Origin: Clostridia bacterium
Lineage (GTDB): Bacteria > Bacillota > Clostridia > Oscillospirales > CAG-382
Length of the DNA: 64,000 nt
Direction: 5' to 3'
Assembly (NCBI GenBank): GCA_017399965.1
Contig: JAFQAP010000030.1
Coordinates: 1 to 64,000 of the forward strand
How positions within the stretch are numbered: the first letter of the stretch is position 1; each line of letters opens with the position of its first letter. Below, piece by piece: positions 7,263 to 15,954 of this stretch. Made by a program: the position numbers and the translations under genes. The notes below the pieces were generated by a model. It was not told the DNA's origin and did not search any database. It saw nothing but the letters and a program-made list of their open reading frames with translations.

Positions 7263-8603
7263 ATGCTTAATGAATATACAAGTAATTACCATGGCAAATC
7301 GGTTGGGTTTGTCGGTGTGGGAATAAGCAATATCCCCATTATAAAAGCGTTTTGCGGTGCGGGCGCTTTAGTCACCGTGCGGGATATGAAGGATAAAGAC
7401 AGAATATACGGTATTGAGCAGCTTGACGGACTTGATATACGTTTTTACACGGGTGAAAATTATCTTTCGGATATTGAGGAAGAATTACTGTTTCTTGCTC
7501 CTGCGGTACGTCCCGATAAACCCCAGCTTTTAAAAGCTGCCACAAACGGTACCCGTCTTACTACCGAGCTAAACGAGTTCCTTTCACTCTGCCCCTGCAA
7601 GACCTTCGGTATAACGGGCAGCGACGGCAAGACCACTACTACCACCCTTATTGCAAAAATTCTTGAAGCGGAGGGAAAAAAGGTCTGGCTGGGCGGAAAT
7701 ATCGGCAAAAACCTTTTCCAATGTCTTGATGAGATACAGTCCGAGGACTACGTGGTTATGGAATGCTCCAGCTTCCAGCTTATGAAGATGCACCATTCGC
7801 CCGACGTGGCTGTGTTTACCAATCTTTCACCAAACCATTTGGATTGGCATACGGGTATGGACGAATATTTTGATTCCAAGAAAAACATATACCGTTTTAA
7901 CCAAAACTGCAAGGTTATAGTTAACGCTGATAACGAATATACCGCTTCTGTGGAAAATGAACGGGAGGTTACTATGATCTCCTGCGAAAAGTCCCTTGAA
8001 AACGGCGTATATTATGACGGAACGGGAATCTATGCAGGCGGAAAGCAGATACTTGCGGAAGACGATATTATGCTTTTGGGTATCCACAACAGATATAATT
8101 ACTGCTGTGCCATTGCCGCAACCTTGGGCTTGGTAAGTGTTGACGCTGTGAAAAAGGTGGCAAACACCTTTGGCGGAGTGGAACACAGATGCGAATTTGT
8201 GCGGGAATACAAAGGCGTTAAGTATTACAACTCCTCTATAGATTCCAGCCCCACCAGAACGGAAGCGGCTTGCAATTCCTTCAAGGATAAGGTTATTATA
8301 ATCTGCGGCGGATACGATAAAAATATTCCGCTTGAACCCCTCGGTCCTTTGTTTAATAACAAGGTAAAAGCGTGTGTGCTTATGGGCGCAACAGCGGATA
8401 AGATTGAAGCCGTGCTTGAAAACTACGGTTTTGACGGAACGGTTTTGAGAGCATCCGATATGCAGGATGCCGTTTCCAAAGCCTCGTCCCTCGCAAAAGC
8501 GGGTGACAGCGTGCTTCTCTCCCCCGCCGCCGCCAGCTTCGATATGTTCAGAAACTTCGAAGAACGAGGCAATATATTCAAAAACTGCGTTAAGGAATTA
8601 TAG
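7263..8603 (+). CDS. murD: UDP-N-acetylmuramoyl-L-alanine--D-glutamate ligase
   Basis: MurD adds D-glutamate to UDP-MurNAc-L-Ala in the cytoplasm using ATP, the second amino-acid step of peptidoglycan precursor synthesis. The 446-residue length is normal. An N-terminal Rossmann-like domain (GFVGVGISN) is followed by the Mur ligase P-loop GSDGKTTT at about 119-126, the segment NLSPNHLDWH near 190 and the C-terminal domain with YNSSIDSSPTRTEA. It stands alone rather than in a division-cell-wall cluster. It has its own promoter, and the genes after it are unrelated accessory functions. Confidence 0.95.
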   Translation: MLNEYTSNYHGKSVGFVGVGISNIPIIKAFCGAGALVTVRDMKDKDRIYGIEQLDGLDIRFYTGENYLSDIEEELLFLAPAVRPDKPQLLKAATNGTRLTTELNEFLSLCPCKTFGITGSDGKTTTTTLIAKILEAEGKKVWLGGNIGKNLFQCLDEIQSEDYVVMECSSFQLMKMHHSPDVAVFTNLSPNHLDWHTGMDEYFDSKKNIYRFNQNCKVIVNADNEYTASVENEREVTMISCEKSLENGVYYDGTGIYAGGKQILAEDDIMLLGIHNRYNYCCAIAATLGLVSVDAVKKVANTFGGVEHRCEFVREYKGVKYYNSSIDSSPTRTEAACNSFKDKVIIICGGYDKNIPLEPLGPLFNNKVKACVLMGATADKIEAVLENYGFDGTVLRASDMQDAVSKASSLAKAGDSVLLSPAAASFDMFRNFEERGNIFKNCVKEL

Positions 8604-8627
8604 AATTAGTTATAAGGATGTGAAAAA

Positions 8628-9155
8628 ATGTTAAGTCCGAGAATAGAAACAGACAGATTGGTTTTAAGAAGATATAAAGAAAGCGATCTGGATGCAATTT
8701 ACGAAATAATAACCGACGACAGGTTATCAAAATACATTAAATTTCCGAATCTTACAAAGGAAGAAGAATTGGAACGTATTAAACAATGGATAGCCGATGC
8801 AGACGAATCCAAGTATGAAAGATGGGTTATAGAAATCAAAGAAACCGGTGAAATTGCAGGCAATATCGATGTTAATACAGTAGTTAAAAAGCACAATTAC
8901 TGCAACGTCGGTTATACGATCAGGTATAACTATTGGGGAAACGGCTATGCGGCAGAAGCTTTAAAAGCTGTTTCTGAGCATTTGTTAAATAACCGTGGGT
9001 ATTACTTGGTGGAGTGTTGTTGTAACGAACTCAACAGACAATCATACAGAGTAATGGAAAAAGCCGGATTCAAAAAAGACGGTTATATAGCAAACAGACG
9101 GTTAAATGACGACGGTACGTATACCGGTGTGGTTTATTACAGCAAAGGTAAATAA
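8628..9155 (+). CDS. GNAT family N-acetyltransferase (RimJ/RimL-like)
   Basis: 175 residues of the Acetyltransf_3 type. The N-terminal IETDRLVLRRYKESD motif, the beta-strand pair around EIAGNIDV, and the acetyl-CoA loop region YWGNGYAAEALKAV are those of RimJ/RimL and related N-acetyltransferases. C-terminal NRQSYRVMEKAGFKKDG completes motif A/B. The substrate (ribosomal protein N-terminus, drug or small amine) cannot be told. The gene is AT-rich relative to murD and starts an accessory block that interrupts the more GC-rich core genes. Confidence 0.85.
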   Translation: MLSPRIETDRLVLRRYKESDLDAIYEIITDDRLSKYIKFPNLTKEEELERIKQWIADADESKYERWVIEIKETGEIAGNIDVNTVVKKHNYCNVGYTIRYNYWGNGYAAEALKAVSEHLLNNRGYYLVECCCNELNRQSYRVMEKAGFKKDGYIANRRLNDDGTYTGVVYYSKGK

Positions 9156-9163
9156 TAGGATAA

Positions 9164-9916
9164 ATGAACACAAATAAATTTGACGAAAAGGGCAAGGTTT
9201 ATGCAAAGGCACGTCCCGATTATCCCAAAGTTTTATTTGAATTTTTGATTTCAGAACAGATGTTGGGCAAAGAAAAAACTGTGGCGGACGTTGGCTCGGG
9301 AACAGGGATTTTTACCGCCCAACTCTCCCCTTTTGTAAAATCAATTTTTGCTATCGAGCCGAATGACGATATGCGCAATAAAGCGGAAGACAAATTTAAG
9401 CTTTATCCGAATATTGCATCCGTAAACGCTACTGCGGAAAACACTACTCTTCCCAACACCTCTGTTGATCTTATTACGGTTGCGCAGGCTTTTCATTGGT
9501 TTGACAGAAAAGCCTTTAAAAATGAATGCAAAAGAATTTTAAAACCAAAGGGAAAGATTTTGCTTGTCTGGAACGACAGAGATACGGCGAGTGAAGTCAT
9601 TCGGGATAATTTTGCGGTAAATAAGACTTTTTGTCCGAATTTTAAAGGCTCTTCAAACGGAATGGATTTCGCAAAAGAAAGCTTTGCGGATTTCTTTGAC
9701 GGAGAATACGAGACAGTAGAGTTTGATAACAGTCTTGTTTACGATAAAGAAGCTTTTATCGCAAGAAGCCTTTCTTCCTCATACGCACCGAATGAAAATG
9801 ATCTTATGTTTGATGAATATGTAAAAGCGTTGGAAAGCGTATTTAATAAACACCAAACAAACGGAATTGTTAAATATCCCTATATAACACGTTGTTATAT
9901 AGGAACTGTAAGATAA
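9164..9916 (+). CDS. class I SAM-dependent methyltransferase
   Basis: 250 residues. An N-terminal FDEKGKVYAKARPDYP motif is typical of a family of UbiE/Methyltransf_11-type enzymes. Motif I reads VADVGSGTGIFTAQL, the acidic strand-2 residue is in FAIEPNDDM, and the post-motif segment AQAFHWFDRKAF is also typical. Substrate unknown. It starts 8 bases after the GNAT gene, whose end carries a weak ribosome binding site, so the two are likely co-transcribed. Confidence 0.85.
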   Translation: MNTNKFDEKGKVYAKARPDYPKVLFEFLISEQMLGKEKTVADVGSGTGIFTAQLSPFVKSIFAIEPNDDMRNKAEDKFKLYPNIASVNATAENTTLPNTSVDLITVAQAFHWFDRKAFKNECKRILKPKGKILLVWNDRDTASEVIRDNFAVNKTFCPNFKGSSNGMDFAKESFADFFDGEYETVEFDNSLVYDKEAFIARSLSSSYAPNENDLMFDEYVKALESVFNKHQTNGIVKYPYITRCYIGTVR

Positions 9917-9920
9917 ATTT

Positions 9921-9966
9921 GCGTTAGAACGCTTTAATTAGAACGCTTTAAATTATAAAAAGGAGT
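9921..9966 (+). repeat. direct repeat with GCGTTAGAACGC, copy 1
   Basis: GCGTTAGAACGCTT followed by an AT-rich stretch and AAAAGGAGT. It matches 11510-11540 almost base for base, apart from an extra internal TTAATTAGAACGCTT. It includes the ribosome binding site of the DUF3795 gene. Confidence 0.8.
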
Positions 9967-9972
9967 ACATAA

Positions 9973-10251
9973 ATGAAAAATATATCTGTATGCGGAATTG
10001 ACTGCGCAAAATGTCCTTTTATGCTTGATAAAAAATGCGAGGGTTGCAGAATTGTTGCACCGCAAGGCAAGTGTGTTTGGGGCGGCACTTGCGATACTCA
10101 CGATTGTGCAGTTAATCAAGGACTCAATCATTGCGGTCAGTGTAAGAATTTCCCCTGCGAACAGCTTATAAATATCGGAAAAAGTGAAAATCCCGAAGGT
10201 AACGGAATAGAAATTCAAAACCTCAGAGATTTGTTGGAAGAAGGCAAATAA
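9973..10251 (+). CDS. DUF3795 Cys-rich protein
   Basis: 92 residues with ten Cys. The order is CGIDCAKCPF near the N-terminus, CEGC, then C-x(5)-C, DC, and CGQCKNFPCEQL. This matches DUF3795, a small family of presumed metal-binding proteins common in anaerobes and archaea. The function is unknown. The ribosome binding site AAGGAGT is the end of the direct repeat just before it. The mini-ferredoxin gene starts 1 base after its stop. Confidence 0.8.
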   Translation: MKNISVCGIDCAKCPFMLDKKCEGCRIVAPQGKCVWGGTCDTHDCAVNQGLNHCGQCKNFPCEQLINIGKSENPEGNGIEIQNLRDLLEEGK

Positions 10252-10252
10252 A

Positions 10253-10435
10253 ATGAACAACATTACAAAAGTTGTCAAATCAGGTTTGTGCACCGGTTGT
10301 CGCGCTTGTAACTGTGAGCATATTACGTTTGAGAAAAATAATAACGGATTTCCTTCTCCTGTTGTCGATCAAAGCTGTACGAACTGCGGCGAGTGCTTAA
10401 AGCAATGTATATATTTTGACGAAAATGACGATTGA
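10253..10435 (+). CDS. mini-ferredoxin, 2x[4Fe-4S]-like, possibly an FrhB-family N-terminal fragment
   Basis: 60 residues. CTGCRACNC near residue 14 and CTNCGECLKQC near residue 42 provide Cys ligands for one or two iron-sulfur clusters, although the first motif lacks the usual fourth Cys-Pro. Spacing and the segment NGFPSPVVD between the motifs are like the N-terminus of the F420 hydrogenase/dehydrogenase beta-subunit family, so it may be a remnant of a longer gene rather than a true ferredoxin. It starts 1 base after DUF3795 and overlaps the beginning of the next gene. Confidence 0.6.
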   Translation: MNNITKVVKSGLCTGCRACNCEHITFEKNNNGFPSPVVDQSCTNCGECLKQCIYFDENDD

Positions 10436-11498
10436 TAATAATGGTGCAACTATGAACTCAAAAATAATTTCTCTCCGTATGGAGCGGCAATGCTTTGTTA
10501 ACAAGGCTGACGAAAGCGAATACATAAACCTTTACAGAGATATGCAACCGGGGCAGAACGTATATTGGAACGGTTTCGGTGAGCCGCCTACGCTTTCGTT
10601 CCGTGCAAATTTCAACGATGTTGAGTTTAACAAAGACAGACAATACGACAGGTTGTTAATAAAAGGCAGATTCGGCGGCGGAAATCTGGGCTGGATAATG
10701 CCTGAAGATATGGAGCTTTTTACCGCACTTTACCGTAAACCATTAAAAAATCCCACGTTGACACAGCTTCAGTTGCTCGAACTGATACAGTCAATAGGAC
10801 CTTTAAATATTCAGCAAATGAAAGAAGAAACCGGCCTGCTTGTTAAAGAGATAACACCCGCTTTACACCGTCTGCAGGAAGCGTTCCTTATATACGAAGA
10901 TCAGTATGACGGAGATTGGGACAGAGGCTGGTACAGATTTGACGAGATATTCCCTAATGTGAACATTGAAAAGCTCACTCGACACGAAGCGTTGAAAATA
11001 GTATTACAGCGTTTTGCTTATCGTCTTGTTTGGTTTGATACAGCAATGGCAAAATCGTTTTATAAACTGCCGGAAAAAGAAATAAAACTCGCCGTCGGTG
11101 AGTTAAGATCCGATGGAATATTGATTTCATCAGATAACGGTTTTATGCTCAAAAACGACTCGGAATTGCTCGGAAACTACGAACCGAAAGAAATGCATTT
11201 TGTATATGCGCTTCACAGAAACGACTTCCTCTATAAATCCCACGAGCACATTTTGAAGGATTATGCAAAGGAGCTGACCGACGGGCTTGAATATGACTGC
11301 GAGCCTTTGCAATATCTCCTTATCGACGGTGAGTTTCACGGCGCATCCGTGGGTCATTTCCGCAACGGACCTTATGATTTAAACGACATTGTGTGCGATT
11401 TGCCCGACGCCGAAGAACGCAAATCAGAAATTATAGACGCTGTTCAAGCAGTTAATTTCGGAAAACTGCCTTTCCGTTTTATGGGAAAAGAATTATAA
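10425..11498 (+). CDS. winged-helix protein, possibly AlkZ/YcaQ-related
   Basis: About 357 residues. The first 100 residues match nothing I know with certainty (GFGEPPTLSFRA, RFGGGNLGWIMPED). The middle (LTQLQLLELIQSIGPLNIQQMKEETG) reads like a winged-helix DNA-binding motif, and two further helical repeats follow. This arrangement resembles the HTH_42/AlkZ group of DNA glycosylase-like proteins, but a QxQ/QxD catalytic motif is not evident. No clear ribosome binding site is seen; the start at 10425 lies inside the ferredoxin gene (coupling), and ATG 10452 is an alternative. Confidence 0.5.
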   Translation: MTIDNNGATMNSKIISLRMERQCFVNKADESEYINLYRDMQPGQNVYWNGFGEPPTLSFRANFNDVEFNKDRQYDRLLIKGRFGGGNLGWIMPEDMELFTALYRKPLKNPTLTQLQLLELIQSIGPLNIQQMKEETGLLVKEITPALHRLQEAFLIYEDQYDGDWDRGWYRFDEIFPNVNIEKLTRHEALKIVLQRFAYRLVWFDTAMAKSFYKLPEKEIKLAVGELRSDGILISSDNGFMLKNDSELLGNYEPKEMHFVYALHRNDFLYKSHEHILKDYAKELTDGLEYDCEPLQYLLIDGEFHGASVGHFRNGPYDLNDIVCDLPDAEERKSEIIDAVQAVNFGKLPFRFMGKEL

Positions 11499-11509
11499 AT
11501 ACAAAATCT

Positions 11510-11540
11510 GCGTTAGAACGCTTAAAATTATAAAAGGAGT
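11510..11540 (+). repeat. direct repeat with GCGTTAGAACGC, copy 2
   Basis: GCGTTAGAACGCTTAAAATTATAAAAGGAGT; matches copy 1 at 9921-9966. It carries the ribosome binding site of the first M42 gene. The two copies bracket the DUF3795, ferredoxin and winged-helix genes. Confidence 0.8.
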
Positions 11541-11546
11541 GGTTAT

Positions 11547-12593
11547 ATGGAAAATATATACGGTCTTGCCTGCAGGCTTGCCGCTTTGCCCAGCGTTTCC
11601 GGTAACGAAGACATGGCGTTTGACGGACTTAAGGATATCTGCGGCGATATGTTTGACGAAATTGTTACCCTGCCCACGGGAAGTTTTATCGGTATAAAGA
11701 AATGCGGTAAGGAAAACGCCAAAAAGATCTTGCTTGATGCACATCTCGACCAGATTGGCTTTGTGGTTAACGGTTATGCGGGCGCGGGATTTTTGAAGGT
11801 GGCTGCCGTTGGCGGTATTGACACGAGAGTATTGTGCGCAAACAAAGTACATATTCATTGCCCCGACGGGACTATTGAAGGGGTTATTTCCTCTATTTCT
11901 CCCCATTTAAGACAAGGAAAAAACGCAAACGCCCCAATTAAACTTGAAAGTCTTTCTATAAGCACGTATCTTGACGAAGATGAATTAAAGAAAAAGGTGC
12001 CGATCGGTACTCCCGTTTCTTTTAATGCAACACCCGTTTTGCTTTTGAACAACAGAATGGCATCCCCCCAGATGGATGATAAGATATGCATAGCGTCCAT
12101 ACTACTTGCCGTAGAGATGCTTAAGGACTGCGAACTTAACGTGGATATTTACGCCCACTTTGCAGGAGGAGAAGAGATAGGATACATAGGCGCCCGCACG
12201 GGAGGCTGGTATATTGACCCCGATTACGCTATCGCGCTGGACGTTTGCAACGCGTACGGTCCCGATATGCCGGATTGGAGAAAAGACTGCCTTATGGGAG
12301 AGGGCTGTACCGTTTCTTATTCCGCTACGGCAGACAGAAAGTTTACAAAAAAGCTTATTCAGACCGCAAAAGATAATAACATAAAAATACAGTTATTAGG
12401 CGAGCCCAGCCACACGGGAACGGACACTCACGCTCTTGCTCTTGTAAGAGAGGGCGTGCCTGCCGCGCTTATTTCCATTCCACTTCGCAGTATGCACACC
12501 TACACGGAAGTCATCTCTCTGCGGGACGTGGAAGCCGCCGCACGCCTTTTGGCGGAGGTTATCAAAAATATGGAGGTAAAGGACAATGCTTGA
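11547..12593 (+). CDS. M42 family metallopeptidase (paralog 1)
   Basis: 348 residues. M42 enzymes are cytoplasmic dizinc or dicobalt aminopeptidases that form large tetrahedral shells and trim short peptides. Metal and catalytic motifs are visible: DAHLDQIGF (first His ligand and catalytic Asp), MDDK (bridging Asp), GGEEIGYIGA (catalytic Glu pair), ALDV (Asp ligand) and SMHTYTE (last His ligand). In most M42 proteins the bridging motif is DDR; here it is DDK. It overlaps the next paralog by 8 bases. The direct repeat just before it supplies the ribosome binding site AAGGAGT. Confidence 0.9.
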   Translation: MENIYGLACRLAALPSVSGNEDMAFDGLKDICGDMFDEIVTLPTGSFIGIKKCGKENAKKILLDAHLDQIGFVVNGYAGAGFLKVAAVGGIDTRVLCANKVHIHCPDGTIEGVISSISPHLRQGKNANAPIKLESLSISTYLDEDELKKKVPIGTPVSFNATPVLLLNNRMASPQMDDKICIASILLAVEMLKDCELNVDIYAHFAGGEEIGYIGARTGGWYIDPDYAIALDVCNAYGPDMPDWRKDCLMGEGCTVSYSATADRKFTKKLIQTAKDNNIKIQLLGEPSHTGTDTHALALVREGVPAALISIPLRSMHTYTEVISLRDVEAAARLLAEVIKNMEVKDNA

Positions 12594-13599
12594 AAGACTT
12601 GAAAAATATTGTAATACCTTCGGCCCTTCCGGAATGGAAGATGAAGTACGCAGAAATATTATTGCTGATATTGACGGATATTGCGAATACTCCACAGACA
12701 GAGTCGGAAACCTTATTTGCTTTAAAAAGGGCAGACAAACCCGTACAAACCGTGTTGTACTTTGCGCCCATATGGATGAAGTGGGAGTTATGGTGGATTA
12801 CGTTACTCCCGAGGGACTTTTGCATTTCGGCACTATCGGCGGTATTGAATCCAAGGATCTGTGCGGAAAATATATGGTTTTGGGCGAAAAACAGCTTCCC
12901 GCGGTGATCGGTTCAAAAGCCATACACAACCAAAAGCCGGAAGAAAGAGGAATGTGCCCTCCCGTAAACCAGCTTTATATGGATATCGGCGCTTACGATA
13001 AAGCGGACGCGCTCAGATATGCGGACGTAGGCGACTGCGCGGTTTTCCGTCCCAACTTTACAAAAGAAGGAGATTTTGTTTCCTCCAAGGCGTTGGATGA
13101 CAGATTCGGCTGTGCGGCACTTGTTGAAATTATAAGAGGCGAAATAGAATACGATACATATTTCGTATTTGCCACCGCTGAAGAAGTGGGAAGCAGAGGA
13201 GCGCAGACCGCCGCATACAGATTGGGTGCGGATTACGCTATAGTATGCGAAGCTACCGCCGCAGGAGAAGAAAAAATAACTCCTCCTCACCTTTCCCCCT
13301 GCACATTGGGCGAAGGCGCGGTAATTTCCGTAATGGACGGCGGCACCATATACGACAGAGAGTTTGTCGAAAAAGCAGAAGGTCTGGCAAAAGAAAACGG
13401 TATAAAATATCAGCTCAAACGCTTGCCTACGGGAAGCAACGATTCCAGAATGTTCCAGGTTTCTCTTACGGGAGCAAAGGTTTTGGCTGTTTCCGCCCCT
13501 GCAAGATATATTCATTCTCCCTGCAGTGTCTGCAGAACAGACGATATGGAGCAGGTTGTTAAACTGTTAAAAGTACTTACAGACAGGAGCTACGAATAA
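12586..13599 (+). CDS. M42 family metallopeptidase (paralog 2)
   Basis: 337 residues. Motifs in order: CAHMDEVGVM, LDDRFGCA, TAEEVGSRGA, VCEAT (Glu instead of the usual Asp metal ligand), and YIHSPCSV. All residues needed for the two metal sites are in place. It overlaps paralog 1 by 8 bases and shares one base with the start of paralog 3 (TAATG), so the three are translated from one message and could form a mixed shell complex or differ in specificity. Confidence 0.92.
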   Translation: MLERLEKYCNTFGPSGMEDEVRRNIIADIDGYCEYSTDRVGNLICFKKGRQTRTNRVVLCAHMDEVGVMVDYVTPEGLLHFGTIGGIESKDLCGKYMVLGEKQLPAVIGSKAIHNQKPEERGMCPPVNQLYMDIGAYDKADALRYADVGDCAVFRPNFTKEGDFVSSKALDDRFGCAALVEIIRGEIEYDTYFVFATAEEVGSRGAQTAAYRLGADYAIVCEATAAGEEKITPPHLSPCTLGEGAVISVMDGGTIYDREFVEKAEGLAKENGIKYQLKRLPTGSNDSRMFQVSLTGAKVLAVSAPARYIHSPCSVCRTDDMEQVVKLLKVLTDRSYE

Positions 13600-14591
13600 T
13601 GTATAATACAATAAAAAAATATATATCCGCTTTCTCGGTTTCGGGAAACGAAAATCCCCTTGCTAAAATTATCTGTGAAGATATCGCCCCTTATTGCGAC
13701 AGCGTTGAGATTGACGCAGTGGGAAACGTAATTGCGTTTAAAAAGGGTGCGGACAGCACAAAAAGACTTATGACCGCTTCCCATATGGATGAGATCGGAT
13801 TTATGGCCACCTACGTAGAGGAAAGCGGACTTATCCGCGTAACCAACATAGGCGGTATAAACGCCGTGGCATCCTCTTACGGCTCCGTTGTTTTTGCCAA
13901 CGGAACCAAAGGCATTATCGTTTTGGATATGGGTGCAAAAAAGGAAGATATTTCCGTAAAATCTATGGTTGTCGACATCGGCGCAAAGAACAAAGCACAA
14001 GCGGAAAAGAAGGTAAAGGTGGGCGACGTTTGCGCTCTTGAGCAAAGAATAACCCGTCTTATGAACAACCGTATTGCAGCAAAGGCTTTTGATGACCGCC
14101 TTGCATGCGCCATAACGCTTGAAGCCGCAAAGCTTATTGATACACCTGCATACGATACATACTATGTATTTACGGTCCAGGAAGAAGTGGGCTGCAGAGG
14201 AAGCAAGCCCGCCGCTTTCGGTATCGCTCCCACCTACGGTATCGCGCTTGACGTTACTCATACGGGAGATATGATTGGCGGTCCCAAGATGACGGTTAAA
14301 TTAGGCGAGGGCGCTGCTATAAAGATTAAGGATTCCTCCGTTATATGCTCCAGAAGCGTTATCAACCGTATGACCGAGCTTTCCGAAAAGCACGGCATCA
14401 AGCATCAGTACGAGGTGCTCACAGCGGGAGGAACGGATACTTCTTCCATGCAGACGGCTTGTGCAGGTGCGTTTACGGGCTGTATTTCCATTCCCACCCG
14501 TTATATCCATACCCCCGTTGAAACCGTTGATATGGCAGACGTTACCGCTTGCGTAAATCTGCTTGCCGCAATAATAAAAGAAGGATTTTAA
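13599..14591 (+). CDS. M42 family metallopeptidase (paralog 3)
   Basis: 330 residues. Motifs: ASHMDEIGFM, FDDRLACA, QEEVGCRGS, ALDVTHTGD and YIHTPVETVD. This is the closest of the three to canonical M42 aminopeptidase/endoglucanase-like proteins. It begins at the stop codon of paralog 2. The PLP enzyme gene follows after 5 bases, so peptide trimming and degradation of a sulfur amino acid may be expressed together. Confidence 0.92.
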   Translation: MYNTIKKYISAFSVSGNENPLAKIICEDIAPYCDSVEIDAVGNVIAFKKGADSTKRLMTASHMDEIGFMATYVEESGLIRVTNIGGINAVASSYGSVVFANGTKGIIVLDMGAKKEDISVKSMVVDIGAKNKAQAEKKVKVGDVCALEQRITRLMNNRIAAKAFDDRLACAITLEAAKLIDTPAYDTYYVFTVQEEVGCRGSKPAAFGIAPTYGIALDVTHTGDMIGGPKMTVKLGEGAAIKIKDSSVICSRSVINRMTELSEKHGIKHQYEVLTAGGTDTSSMQTACAGAFTGCISIPTRYIHTPVETVDMADVTACVNLLAAIIKEGF

Positions 14592-14596
14592 TAAAT

Positions 14597-15829
14597 ATGT
14601 TTTCCGAAAAGATTTTGGCGCTGGCTGCGGAATGCGAAAAGGACTGCAGAGAGCAATTTGAATATATAGACAGCATAGCTTTTAAAAACACCCAAAAGGT
14701 TATGAGCGTTTTTGCACAAAACCGCCTTTCAGACAGACATTTTGCTCCCACCAGTGGGTACGGCTATAATGACGACGGCAGAGATTTGTGCGACAAGCTG
14801 TTTGCAGACGCTTTCGGTGCAGAGGCAGGCTTTGCACGTCACAGCATAATAAACGGCACACACGCCCTTTCTATCGGCTTATACGCCCTTTTAAGACCGG
14901 GCGACACCTTGCTTTCCGTTGCAGGCAAGCCCTATGACACGTTGGACGAGGTCATAGGTATTTCCGGCAAAAGCGGAGACGGATCGCTGGCGGATTTTAA
15001 TATAGGCTACAAACAGATAGATCTGGATGAAAACGGTTATCCCCGTCTTGATAAAATTAAAGAAGCTCTCCTGCAGGACAAGAGCATAAAAGTGGTATTC
15101 GTACAGCGCAGTAAAGGCTATTCCGCAAGAAGGACACTTACCGTAAGCGATATAAACAGTATTTGCGATACGGTTCGTGAATACTCCGATGCTTATGTTA
15201 TGGTAGATAACTGCTACGGCGCGTTCACCGAAGAAAGCGAACCTTATGCCGACCTTTTGGTAGGTTCTCTTATTAAGAACGCGGGCGGCGGTATGGCGGA
15301 ATCCGGCGGATATCTGGTGGGAACCGCAAAGGCGGTTGAGCTTGCATCCTACAGATATTCTACCGTTGGTGTGGGCTTGGAATGCGGTGCTTCTTTGGGG
15401 CAGACAAAAAGTATGATAAAAGGCTTGTTTTATGCTCCCCACACCGTTGCACAGGCTGTAAAGACCGCGGTGTTTGCGGCAAGAATTTTTGAAAAGCTGG
15501 GCTTTACCGTTTCTCCCAAGTATAATGAAAAAAGGTCCGATATAATTCAGACCTTTACTTTGGGAAGCGAGGACGCTTTGGTTAAGTTTTGCTTGGGTAT
15601 TCAGGCGGGAAGCCCCGTGGATGCCCATGTAGCCCCTGTTCCCTGGGAAATGCCGGGATACAATGACAGAGTTATTATGGCGGCAGGCGCATTTACTCAG
15701 GGCTCTTCCATTGAGCTTTCCTGCGATGGTCCCGTGCGTCCACCTTATATTGCTTATCTGCAGGGCGGACTTACCTACGAAAGCGGAAAATACGGCATAC
15801 TGAAAGCAGCCCAAACCGTAACCGAATAA
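14597..15829 (+). CDS. PLP-dependent enzyme of the aluminium-resistance / methionine gamma-lyase-like family
   Basis: 410 residues, fold-type I PLP enzyme of the Alum_res (PF06838) family, annotated as aluminium resistance protein or methionine gamma-lyase-like. N-terminal APTSGYGYNDDGRD, the cofactor-contact segment INGTHALSIGL and the Schiff-base region GSLIKNAGGGMAESGGY (Lys in LIKN) are hallmarks. ATG 14597 has a GAAGGA site; the upstream in-frame reading from 14549 would lie within the preceding peptidase gene. It is the last gene of the M42 operon. The true substrate is not established; C-S lyase activity on a sulfur amino acid is the common guess. Confidence 0.88.
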   Translation: MFSEKILALAAECEKDCREQFEYIDSIAFKNTQKVMSVFAQNRLSDRHFAPTSGYGYNDDGRDLCDKLFADAFGAEAGFARHSIINGTHALSIGLYALLRPGDTLLSVAGKPYDTLDEVIGISGKSGDGSLADFNIGYKQIDLDENGYPRLDKIKEALLQDKSIKVVFVQRSKGYSARRTLTVSDINSICDTVREYSDAYVMVDNCYGAFTEESEPYADLLVGSLIKNAGGGMAESGGYLVGTAKAVELASYRYSTVGVGLECGASLGQTKSMIKGLFYAPHTVAQAVKTAVFAARIFEKLGFTVSPKYNEKRSDIIQTFTLGSEDALVKFCLGIQAGSPVDAHVAPVPWEMPGYNDRVIMAAGAFTQGSSIELSCDGPVRPPYIAYLQGGLTYESGKYGILKAAQTVTE

Positions 15830-15910
15830 CAATCACCCCAAGAAGCCTAACGGCTTCTCGGGGACCCCGTCAATCACCCCAAGAAGCCTAACGGCTTCTC
15901 GGGGACCCCG
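15830..15910 (+). repeat. tandem pair of TCACCCC...GGGGACCCCG hairpin elements (copies 2 and 3)
   Basis: Two identical 40-base units (15830-15869 and 15871-15910) separated by a single T. Each folds as CCCCAAGAAGCC/GGCTTCTCGGGG with a TAAC loop and one mismatch, and ends in ACCCCG. They lie between the stop of the PLP enzyme gene and its terminator. Confidence 0.85.
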
Positions 15911-15917
15911 ACAATAA

Positions 15918-15947
15918 AAAAATCCCGCAAAATGCGGGATTTTTTGT
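15918..15947. terminator. bidirectional intrinsic terminator
   Basis: An 8-bp stem AATCCCGC/GCGGGATT with an AAAAT loop, flanked by A-run and T-run. It serves the M42/PLP operon and the convergent membrane protein gene ending at 15955. Confidence 0.88.
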
Positions 15948-15954
15948 ATGTTTT

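Noticed and set aside
15830-15910. Possible CRISPR array
   Set aside because: Only two 40-base units separated by a single base; each unit is itself a hairpin and there are no spacers or cas genes.
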